Positions 8,271 to 15,141 of a DNA stretch of 64,000 nt are shown here, one piece after another. The translations under genes and the position numbers were made by a program. This stretch comes from Blastopirellula retiformator (GTDB lineage Bacteria > Planctomycetota > Planctomycetia > Pirellulales > Pirellulaceae): assembly GCF_007859755.1 (NCBI RefSeq), contig NZ_SJPF01000001.1, positions 1,705,122-1,769,121 of the forward strand, written 5' to 3'. The number at the start of each line of letters is the position of its first letter. The first letter of the stretch is position 1. A model generated the notes under the pieces. That model ran no database searches. It worked only from the letters and a program-made list of their open reading frames with translations, and was not told the origin of the DNA.

Positions 8271-9815
8271 CTAGGTGGCGGCAGCCGGTTTGGCCGCTTT
8301 CCAGCAGATGCGATTGACCGCGTCCAGGATCGCCAGGACGGTCGACTCGACGGTATCAGTCGAGACGCCGCGACCGCGGAAGATCGAACCTTCGTGCTCG
8401 ATGTCGACGGTCACGGTTCCTTGCGCATCGCGGCCCAAGGTGGCGCTGCGGACCTGGAAGTCTTTGCAGTTCAGCTTGACGCCGGTGATCCGTTCGACCG
8501 CCCAGAAGGCGGCGTCGATCGGGCCGTCTCCTTCGGCGACTTCGGCCGAATGCTCTTCGCCGGCATGCTTCAGCGTCATTTTGACGTTCGGCTGGCGTTT
8601 GGTGCCGGAAGAAACCTCGAGCGAGACGAGCGACCATTCCTTGGTCAGATCGCTGCCGCGGATCTGTTGTTCGCAGAGGGCCGAAATATCGCCGTCGTAG
8701 ATATCCTTCTTCTTGTCGGCCAACTCTTTGAACTTTTCAAAGACGACCTGCAACTGCTCGCCGCTGAGGTGATAGCCGAGCCCTTTCGCCCGATCGGCCA
8801 ACGCGGCGCGGCCGCTATGTTTGCCGAGCACCAGGTCGGTCTTGGCGAAACCAACGTCTTCGGGACGCATGATTTCGTAGGTGGTCGGCTCTTTCAGCAT
8901 CCCGTCTTGGTGAATGCCGGACTCATGCGCGAACGCATTGCGACCGACGATCGCCTTGTTGCGCTGCACCTGCATGCCGGTGACGCTCGATACCAAGCGG
9001 CTGGTCGGGACGAGACGCTCGGTGTTGATGCGGGTATCGACCTTGTAGTAGTCGTGGCGAGTCCGCATCGCCATCACGATTTCTTCCAACGCACAGTTGC
9101 CGGCTCGTTCGCCGATGCCGTTGATCGTACATTCGATCTGACCGGCGCCCGCTTCGACGGCGGCCAAACTGTTGGCGACCGCCAAGCCCAGGTCGTTGTG
9201 GCAGTGAACCGCAATGACGGCGTCGCCGATGTTCGGTACCCGATTGACCAAGTCGCTGATGACGCGACCCATGTGGGTTGGCGTGGCGTAGCCGACGGTA
9301 TCGGGAATGTTGACGGTGGTGGCGCCCGCTTTGATCGCCTCTTCGACGACGCGGCAGAGGAAGTCAGGCTCGGTTCGAGCGGCGTCTTCCGGCGAGAATT
9401 CAACATCGTCGCAATAGCTGGCCGCTCGCGAGACTCCTTCGATCGCCCGGGCGGCGATTTCGTCGGGGGTCATCTTCAGTTTGAACTCGCGATGGATCGC
9501 GCTGGTAGCGAGAAATACATGGATCCGGGGAGACTTGGCGGTCTTGAGCGCTTCCCAGGCCCGGTCGATGTCACGCTCGTTGCAGCGAGCCAAGCCGCAG
9601 ATCGTGGCGCCGCGGATGTTGCTGGCGATTTCATGAACCGCTTCAAAGTCGCCGGGCGAGGCGATCGGGAAGCCGGCCTCGATGATGTCGACTCCCAGGT
9701 CGACCAGCGCCTGGGCGATCTCCATCTTCTCGGGCAAGTTCATGCTGGCGCCGGGAGATTGCTCGCCGTCGCGGAGCGTGGTGTCAAAGATCTTGATGGT
9801 GCGTTCGTTGGACAT
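8271..9815 (-). CDS. leuA: 2-isopropylmalate synthase
   Basis: 514 residues, the usual length of the long LeuA type. It condenses 2-oxoisovalerate with acetyl-CoA in the first committed step of leucine synthesis, in the cytoplasm. The HMGL-like TIM barrel starts with the signature TTLRDGEQSPG (residues 12-22); the metal-binding HCHNDLG lies near residue 203, and NGIGERAGN follows. The C-terminal ~150 residues match the LeuA allosteric (leucine-binding) domain. Single gene on the minus strand. About 290 nt upstream sits a leucine-codon-rich leader ORF followed by a terminator, so control by attenuation is likely in addition to feedback inhibition. Confidence 0.97.
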   Translation of the reverse strand: MSNERTIKIFDTTLRDGEQSPGASMNLPEKMEIAQALVDLGVDIIEAGFPIASPGDFEAVHEIASNIRGATICGLARCNERDIDRAWEALKTAKSPRIHVFLATSAIHREFKLKMTPDEIAARAIEGVSRAASYCDDVEFSPEDAARTEPDFLCRVVEEAIKAGATTVNIPDTVGYATPTHMGRVISDLVNRVPNIGDAVIAVHCHNDLGLAVANSLAAVEAGAGQIECTINGIGERAGNCALEEIVMAMRTRHDYYKVDTRINTERLVPTSRLVSSVTGMQVQRNKAIVGRNAFAHESGIHQDGMLKEPTTYEIMRPEDVGFAKTDLVLGKHSGRAALADRAKGLGYHLSGEQLQVVFEKFKELADKKKDIYDGDISALCEQQIRGSDLTKEWSLVSLEVSSGTKRQPNVKMTLKHAGEEHSAEVAEGDGPIDAAFWAVERITGVKLNCKDFQVRSATLGRDAQGTVTVDIEHEGSIFRGRGVSTDTVESTVLAILDAVNRICWKAAKPAAAT

Positions 9816-9971
9816 GGTATCTCGGTAAACCTGACGTAGGTGGATATTCTAATAATGTATCGAATCGGCGGGCCGGCCGGGCGCCGGCGCGGTTAGCAGC
9901 AGGCCGCCGCGACCGCCGAAGCGGATGGCGTCAGGGTTAAAATGGGTAAACATTAGTCGTGAATCCAATAA

Positions 9972-10008
9972 AAAAGCCCCAGGTCCTGTTTGGGGGCCTG
10001 GGGCTTTT
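9972..10008 (-). terminator. Attenuator-type intrinsic terminator upstream of leuA
   Basis: On the minus strand AAAAGCCCCAGG pairs perfectly with CCTGGGGCTTTT around a 13-nt loop and is followed by TTTTTTATT. It lies 40 nt after the leader ORF stop and about 156 nt before the leuA start, with no other gene whose end it could serve on that strand. Confidence 0.85.
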
Positions 10009-10048
10009 GATCAATTTGGTTTGATGCAAACGCTGCGTACGCTTTCCC

Positions 10049-10102
10049 CTACGGCCGAAGACCGGCTAGTAGTAGGAGCGGTAATAGCGAAATGCAGGGC
10101 AT
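10049..10102 (-). CDS. Leucine-rich leader peptide of leuA (17 aa, candidate)
   Basis: Reads MPCISLLPLLLLAGLRP then TAG. Seven of 17 codons are Leu: CTA, TTA, CTC, CTA, CTA, CTA and CTT. The A-ending codons are unusual beside leuA itself, which uses mostly CTG/CTC/TTG. It is followed by a hairpin plus U-run and then leuA, the arrangement of the enterobacterial leuL attenuator. No clear Shine-Dalgarno is seen, and an in-frame TAG lies four codons upstream; a TTGACT at 10136-10141 (minus strand) could be a -35 box placing the transcript start very near the ATG, so translation may be nearly leaderless. Not described for planctomycetes as far as I know. Confidence 0.7.
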   Translation of the reverse strand: MPCISLLPLLLLAGLRP

Positions 10103-10135
10103 CGGGATTTTCTATTGGTTTTGGGCTACAAAAGT

Positions 10136-10141
10136 AGTCAA
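10136..10141 (-). promoter_or_regulatory. Possible -35 box of the leuA leader transcript
   Basis: TTGACT on the minus strand, 33 nt before the leader ATG. The matching -10 is weak (CAATAG or CCAATA at 17-18 nt spacing), so this is tentative. Confidence 0.3.
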
Positions 10142-10371
10142 GCTTCTGTACGGACTGTAGCTGCGCCACAAGGTTCAGTCAACCGGCAACCCCCGGGACC
10201 AGCGGCCCCAAACCGCGAATTCACAAGACCTTAAGACTTGTTCGGCGGTGCGGGAAACCCTATTTTTCGCAATCCGGAAGGTGATAGCAGGCCAAATCAA
10301 CCTAGGATTGCTGGCGAAGCGGGCGATAGAATTATCGCCACGGTAGAAGGAAACAGGAAGGAGCTTCCCGC

Positions 10372-10611
10372 GTGCCGGGCGATTCCATAGATCTGAGCAG
10401 CGATCCCAATCCGCGCCCGGCGTCTGCGCCAGCTGGCTCGAAACGCCGCGATTTTTTGGGGATTCAGTTCTCCTGCTGCAGCATCTACGTCCGGATCTAC
10501 AAAAATCGGGAAGGGACCCACTACGAGGGAAACTGCCCCAAGTGCTATCGCGCGGTCCGATTTGAAATTGGTTCTGGAGGAAGCGACTCTCGCTTCTATA
10601 CTGCGTATTGA
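10372..10611 (+). CDS. Small conserved planctomycete protein with zinc-ribbon-like cysteines
   Basis: 79 residues from GTG 10372, which has AAGGAG 9 nt upstream. After a Pro/Ser-rich start comes FLGIQFSCCSIYVRIYKNREG, then GNCPKC and a final GGSDSRFYTAY. The CC...CPKC pattern could bind zinc. I recognise it as a type of short protein common in planctomycetes, without known function. Upstream of two further planctomycete-specific genes on the same strand. Confidence 0.75.
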   Translation: MPGDSIDLSSDPNPRPASAPAGSKRRDFLGIQFSCCSIYVRIYKNREGTHYEGNCPKCYRAVRFEIGSGGSDSRFYTAY

Positions 10612-10713
10612 ACGACTTTCGCCGATTGCGTACTATCTGCCGCCGCCCAAGATTGGGCGACGCCCAGAATTTCGCCAGCTTTCGTCCGACAAGCGTCCGC
10701 GCAATACAGCCTT

Positions 10714-11199
10714 ATGATGGATTTTGAAGTTCAGCGGTGCACACGCCGCTGTGCTGCGACAGATCGAGAGCTTTCGCCAGGAGAAACGATATACTCGGTC
10801 CTGGTTCGAGATGGCGCCGAGGTTGTGCGCCAAGACTATTCTACCGAAGCCTGGGAAGGCGCTCCGGAAGGCGCCGTTGGCTGGTGGAAGTCGGAGTTGC
10901 CCAGCGGCAAGTCGCGCGGCCCCGATTGGGCGCCCAGCGACGTGATGCTCGACTACTTCGAAAGTCTGGCCGAAGATCCGACCAAAGAAGACGTCCGGTA
11001 CGTAATGGCGCTGTTGATGATCCGCCGCAAGATTTTGCGGCTGGAGGATGCCGACGGAGAAGGGGAGGGACCAGAGAAACTGCTCGTCTACAGCTCGAAA
11101 CGCGAGATGCAGTACGAAGTGCCAGTTGCCGATCCCAGTGCGGCGAGGATCGCCGAGATACAAACCGAAGTTGCAAAGTTACTCGATTCGGCGGCGTAG
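10714..11199 (+). CDS. Conserved planctomycete protein of unknown function
   Basis: 161 residues. An N-terminal zinc-ribbon-like start (VQRCTRRCAATDRELSPGE) is followed by YSVLVRDGAEVVRQDYS and a Trp-rich segment (VGWWKSELP), then VRYVMALLMIRRKILRLED, a typical core helix. Start is either of two adjacent ATGs (10714, 10717); no good ribosome site. 102 nt after the previous small gene and 18 nt before the next lipoprotein gene, with which it probably forms an operon. Confidence 0.8.
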   Translation: MMDFEVQRCTRRCAATDRELSPGETIYSVLVRDGAEVVRQDYSTEAWEGAPEGAVGWWKSELPSGKSRGPDWAPSDVMLDYFESLAEDPTKEDVRYVMALLMIRRKILRLEDADGEGEGPEKLLVYSSKREMQYEVPVADPSAARIAEIQTEVAKLLDSAA

Positions 11200-11217
11200 C
11201 GCCGTCGAGCGAAAGGC

Positions 11218-12339
11218 ATGGAAGCCGTGTACGCGAAAACCTTCTGGCTGCTCTTATGGAGTGGTCTTCTCTGCATGTCGATGGGCGCGGGATGCCCTTC
11301 CATGCTACGGCCGATGCCGGTCAACAATGCGCCGATCGCCTTCGCCACCGAGCCGACCCTGGATCAGCTGATCGCCCAGGTTAATGGCAACACCATGCGA
11401 GTGCAGACGGCGGAAACGACTGGCTCGACCATTTCGATCCATGGCCTGCCGGCAATTCGGGCGAACATCTCGATGGCGCCGCCGCGCAACTTTCGCCTGA
11501 CCGGCGAAGCCGCTTTGATGGGCCAGGTGCTCGACTTTGGCAGCAACGACGAAGAGTTTTGGGCTTGGACGACCGCCGACGGTTGGCCGGGGCTCGTCTA
11601 TTGTCGTCACGATCAGTACCAATACAGTTCCGCCAGGCAGCTGTTGCCGGTGGAACCAACCTGGATCTCTCAGGCGATGGGCCTGGTCTACTTCGAGCCG
11701 GGAGGCAACCACCAGGGACCGTTCCCCACCACGGACGGCAACCTCGAGGTTCGTACGATCGTCAACAGTCCCAGCGGCACGATCACCAAAAGCACGATCA
11801 TCGACAAGACGTACGGCTTTGTGCTGCAGCAACATGTCTATGATCAGGCGGGCAACACGCTCGCCTCGGCGCTCGCATCGGCTCATCGCTTTGATCCGAC
11901 GACCGGCGTATCGATGCCGCACCGCATCGACTTGAAACTGCCGCCGGCACAGATGGAGTTCACGATCAACGTCTACGACTATCGGATCAATCAGCCGATG
12001 ACGTCGGGCAACGTCTTTGTGAAGCCGCAGCGCAGCGACGCGCGAGCGATTGACCTAGCCAACATGAACCTGCAGATGATGCAGCCAGGCGCCGCTCCGC
12101 CGACCGGCGCGACGAACGTTTCGCCTGGCTTTATCCCCGCGGGCGGTAATTACCAGGCTCAGCCGCAGCCCGGCTATCAAACGCCGTCGCAATCGCCTTA
12201 CCAGGTTCAGCCCTACAATCAGATGCCGCCGCAGTCGGGCGTGCCGGTGAACACGATGCCGCGGCAACCGGCGGTCAACTACTTGCCGCAGGCGCAGTAC
12301 GATACGCCAAAGATGCGGGGCTTTGACGTGCGGCGGTAG
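11218..12339 (+). CDS. Putative outer-membrane or periplasmic lipoprotein, LolA-like region
   Basis: 373 residues. The signal peptide ends in SMGAGC (Cys 26), a fair lipobox. The middle ~230 residues resemble LolA/LolB-type half-barrel proteins of planctomycetes (LDQLIAQVNGNTMRVQTAE, NFRLTGEAALMGQVLDFGSN, WISQAMGLVYF). The C-terminal ~90 residues are Gln/Pro-rich and low-complexity (repeated YQ, QPQP, PQSG), likely disordered. Follows the unknown gene by 18 nt. A role in lipoprotein or envelope handling is inferred only from fold resemblance. Confidence 0.8.
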   Translation: MEAVYAKTFWLLLWSGLLCMSMGAGCPSMLRPMPVNNAPIAFATEPTLDQLIAQVNGNTMRVQTAETTGSTISIHGLPAIRANISMAPPRNFRLTGEAALMGQVLDFGSNDEEFWAWTTADGWPGLVYCRHDQYQYSSARQLLPVEPTWISQAMGLVYFEPGGNHQGPFPTTDGNLEVRTIVNSPSGTITKSTIIDKTYGFVLQQHVYDQAGNTLASALASAHRFDPTTGVSMPHRIDLKLPPAQMEFTINVYDYRINQPMTSGNVFVKPQRSDARAIDLANMNLQMMQPGAAPPTGATNVSPGFIPAGGNYQAQPQPGYQTPSQSPYQVQPYNQMPPQSGVPVNTMPRQPAVNYLPQAQYDTPKMRGFDVRR

Positions 12340-12406
12340 ATCGCAGAGTCACGGTGACAGATCGATTCGCCCGGTGTTGATATTCTGCGGTTTGGCGTTG
12401 ATGTAG

Positions 12407-12847
12407 TTAGATGCCGAATTCCTGCAGTTTGGCGATCGCCATTTGGACGATGGAATAGTCCTCGCCAAAATCCTCCATCTGCCGCTCGATCTCGTGCTGG
12501 ATTACGTCCGCCGGAAAATCGGGGGGTTGGACATCCAGGTAGCACTTGCCAAAATCTGGTAGGTAGGGTGGTCGGACGACGCTCATCTCGATGACGCGAA
12601 GCGATTCGTGGTAATATTGCAATTCCGGTATGGCGAAAATGCTTATGCGAAAGCAGCCTGTTTCCGCAAGGCGTTGGTAACAGCCAAGCTCATTCCGGAA
12701 TTGACGCTCTCGCTGAAAAACCTTTACGGCAGATAAGACATTCGTCTGAAAGACGGAACCGTCCGTACCATGCCCCAAGCGGTTTTCGATTTTGATGCCT
12801 CGCAGTGCCGAATAGCTCTGAATCGTTTCTTCCAAGGAATTTTCCAT
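12407..12847 (-). CDS. Protein-kinase-like N-lobe protein
   Basis: 146 residues. It shows the N-lobe of a protein kinase: glycine loop LGHGTDGSVF, the AVK lysine (SAVKVFQRERQF), an alpha-C glutamate in RNELGCYQRL, a strand YYHESLRVIEM and hinge-like VVRPPYLPDFG. The catalytic HRD and DFG regions of the C-lobe are absent, so it cannot be a normal kinase. Its start codon overlaps head-to-head with the start of the small plus-strand gene at 12846. No good Shine-Dalgarno. Possibly a nucleotide-binding or decoy/regulatory domain. Confidence 0.7.
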   Translation of the reverse strand: MENSLEETIQSYSALRGIKIENRLGHGTDGSVFQTNVLSAVKVFQRERQFRNELGCYQRLAETGCFRISIFAIPELQYYHESLRVIEMSVVRPPYLPDFGKCYLDVQPPDFPADVIQHEIERQMEDFGEDYSIVQMAIAKLQEFGI

Positions 12848-13106
12848 GAGTACGCTTTCACGTGACGGCAGCCATTCGGCAGTTGTGGAAATTCGACTCG
12901 AAATTTCAGGCGAGGTAGTGGAAGTAGCTCAGGCAAGCGAGACCTCATTGATTCTATGCGAACCGTTGGAGATCGCTCAGCCATGCTATGGCGTCGTTTT
13001 CGTCACGGTTGACGGTGAAGAGTTTCGCCGAGATGTATTTTTCTACGAAGGGATCTCGAAATCTAGCCTGCGAGCATCCTATAGGTTGGAAGCGGAAAAA
13101 GTGTAG
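12846..13106 (+). CDS. Small protein of unknown function, divergent from kinase-like gene
   Basis: 86 residues from ATG 12846 with AAGGAA 7 nt upstream, inside the opposite gene. Sequence is mostly beta-strand-like (VEIRLEISGEVVEVAQ, CYGVVFVTVDGEEFRRDVFFYEG). Family unrecognised. It shares bases of its start codon with the minus-strand gene (CATG), so the two could be mutually exclusive or co-regulated. Confidence 0.65.
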   Translation: MSTLSRDGSHSAVVEIRLEISGEVVEVAQASETSLILCEPLEIAQPCYGVVFVTVDGEEFRRDVFFYEGISKSSLRASYRLEAEKV

Positions 13107-13192
13107 TTGTCACCGCATTCTAGCTTCCCCCGCTTGGCTCTATTATCCTGGGAAGAACTCAAGCCCACCTTGTTCCCCTCGGAGCCCCGCCC

Positions 13193-13819
13193 ATGTCTCG
13201 TTTTTGCTTTGCGCTGCCGCTGGTGATGTTGTTCGCCGCTTCATTGTCTGCAGCGGATGCCGTTTCTTTGTTTGACGGCAAGACGCTGGATGGTTGGGAA
13301 GGGAAGGCGGAATGGTTTCGGGTGGAGGATGGCGCGATCGTCGCCGGTACGCTGGAAAAGTTGATTACGAACAACGAGTTTCTGTGCACCAAACAAGAGT
13401 ATGGCGACTTTGAGCTTACCTTCGAGGCGAAGCTGGTCGGGCAGGGGACCAACGCCGGGGTGCAGTTTCGCAGTCAGCGAATTCCGAACCACCACGAGAT
13501 GATCGGTTTCCAGTGCGACATCGGTCGTTCGCCGGCCCGCGTGATTTGGGGGTCGCTGTACGATGAGTCGCGCCGCAAGAAGTTCATGGCGGAAGGACCG
13601 GCCGAGGAAGTCGCCAAGATCGTGAAGCAGGGAGAATGGAACCAGTTGAAGGTTCGCTGCGAAGGGGCCAAGATTCAGATTTGGGTTAACGGACTAAAGA
13701 CGGTCGACTACACCGAAGAGGACGCATCAATTCCGCGAACCGGGCTGATTGGCTTGCAGATCCATAGCGGACCGGCCGCCGAAGCGTCGTATCGTAATTT
13801 ACGGCTGAAAAAACTATGA
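13193..13819 (+). CDS. Exported DUF1080 (3-keto-disaccharide hydrolase-type) protein
   Basis: 208 residues. A Sec signal peptide (FCFALPLVMLFAASLSAAD) is followed by the DUF1080 start SLFDGKTLDGWEG and the concanavalin-like sandwich: NNEFLCTKQEYGDFELTFEAKL, NAGVQFRSQRIPN, NQLKVRCEGAKIQIWVNG, ending HSGPAAEASYRNLRLKKL. DUF1080 members cleave 3-keto-glycosides or bind sugars and are very abundant in planctomycetes. The stop overlaps the next gene's start by 4 nt (ATGA). Confidence 0.93.
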   Translation: MSRFCFALPLVMLFAASLSAADAVSLFDGKTLDGWEGKAEWFRVEDGAIVAGTLEKLITNNEFLCTKQEYGDFELTFEAKLVGQGTNAGVQFRSQRIPNHHEMIGFQCDIGRSPARVIWGSLYDESRRKKFMAEGPAEEVAKIVKQGEWNQLKVRCEGAKIQIWVNGLKTVDYTEEDASIPRTGLIGLQIHSGPAAEASYRNLRLKKL

Positions 13820-14442
13820 GCTACCCCGCAATCGAGTTCTTCTATTTCGATCTCGGCAACGTCCTGCTTTATTTTGATCACGACCTGGCTTGCCGGCAGA
13901 TGGCCCAGGTTGCCGACGCCTCGGTAGAAGAGGTGCGTGACGTCGTCTTCTTCAGCGGCATGCAGGTTCGCTACGAAACCGGCGAGATCGATACGGCCGG
14001 TTTTCACGAATACTTCTGCCAGCGGACTGAGCGGCGGCCTGACATGACGGCGCTCGCCCGGGCGGCCAGTGATATCTTTGAGCCGAATCATCCGGTGATT
14101 GAAATCGCGCAGGCGCTGCACGCCCAGTCACGCCGCTTGGGGATCTTGTCGAACACCTGCGCGTGTCACTGGGAGTTTTGCATCGATGGCCGGTATCCGT
14201 TTCTCCGCGACTGCTTTGAGCAATATGTCTTGAGCTATGAAGCGAAGTCGATGAAGCCGGACGCAGGGATTTACCGCGCGGCGATTTCGCAGGCTGGGGT
14301 CGCTGCGGAGTCGATCTTCTTTGTCGACGATCGTCCGGAAAATGTGGCGGGGGCGCTGGAATGCGGACTCGACGCCGTTCTCTATAGCGGCGCAGACCGG
14401 TTACGCGCCGATCTGGTGGAACGCGGCTTTGCGTTGGGTTAG
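13816..14442 (+). CDS. HAD-superfamily phosphatase, subfamily IA
   Basis: 208 residues. Motif I FDLGNVLLYFD at residues 11-21 gives nucleophile Asp12; the +2 position is Gly instead of the usual Asp, as in YihX-type sugar phosphatases. Motif II is ILSNTC, motif III Lys is in YEAKSMKPD and motif IV is FVDDRPEN. Overlap with the DUF1080 gene suggests translational coupling, so a substrate from sugar metabolism is plausible but not shown. Confidence 0.92.
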   Translation: MSYPAIEFFYFDLGNVLLYFDHDLACRQMAQVADASVEEVRDVVFFSGMQVRYETGEIDTAGFHEYFCQRTERRPDMTALARAASDIFEPNHPVIEIAQALHAQSRRLGILSNTCACHWEFCIDGRYPFLRDCFEQYVLSYEAKSMKPDAGIYRAAISQAGVAAESIFFVDDRPENVAGALECGLDAVLYSGADRLRADLVERGFALG

Positions 14443-14667
14443 GCCGGTTGCTCCGATTGCGGCGGATACTCATGCGGTTCACTCCAATCGTAGGGGCGCG
14501 GTCGCCGAGTAACGCCTGAATTTCGCAGATTTTTGCGCCGTATCTCGAATAATTTCCTACCCTTGGTTGTCTTCCTCCACAACAGGCGACCGCCAGAGTG
14601 CGCGGTCCCAGGGGCAGGCGAAAAGCGATTCGGACCAAGTTGCCGGAATTGCAATTCACGGGAGCGA

Positions 14668-15093
14668 ATGACCGGAATGAACAAGAAGGTGCTTCACGTC
14701 GACGATGATCCGCAGATTCTGCGAATCGTCGGTAAACAGTTATCCAATGCTGGATACGAAGTGATTTCTCTGGACCAGCCGGAGAAAGCGATGAAAACTC
14801 TGCTCGACAGTTCGATTCGAGTTTGCATTCTTGATATCGAAATGCCGCGAATCAACGGTTTGGATTTGTTGCGGGACATCAAGCAATACGATGGCGGAAT
14901 TCAGGTCATCATGTTGACCGGTCTCGTCACGCTATCGACGGTGCTCGATTCAATGCGATTTGGGGCCGAAGGCTGCTTGTTTAAGCCGGTTACGGAATTT
15001 GAGCCGTTGATCGAAGTGTTGACCGCGGCGTTTGAAAAGAACGAGCGTTGGTGGATCGCCTTGCACGACTTGAAACAACGTCAACTTGCCTAA
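14668..15093 (+). CDS. Single-domain response regulator
   Basis: 141 residues from ATG 14668 (GGGAG just upstream; a second ATG at 14677 is possible). Receiver domain only: acidic pair D12-D13, phospho-acceptor D56 in CILDIEMP, T84, K106 in CLFKP. A ~20-residue C-terminal tail has no output domain. Lies 48 nt before a CheA-type kinase gene and is probably its partner. Confidence 0.9.
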   Translation: MTGMNKKVLHVDDDPQILRIVGKQLSNAGYEVISLDQPEKAMKTLLDSSIRVCILDIEMPRINGLDLLRDIKQYDGGIQVIMLTGLVTLSTVLDSMRFGAEGCLFKPVTEFEPLIEVLTAAFEKNERWWIALHDLKQRQLA

Positions 15094-15141
15094 TCCCGTT
15101 TCCTGTGCGTACCGGCCCTCCGCCGGAAGATTAGAGCGAAA

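Noticed and set aside
8229..9839. 536-codon plus-strand frame opposite leuA
   Set aside because: LeuA motifs are unambiguous on the minus strand; the antisense frame shows no motif.
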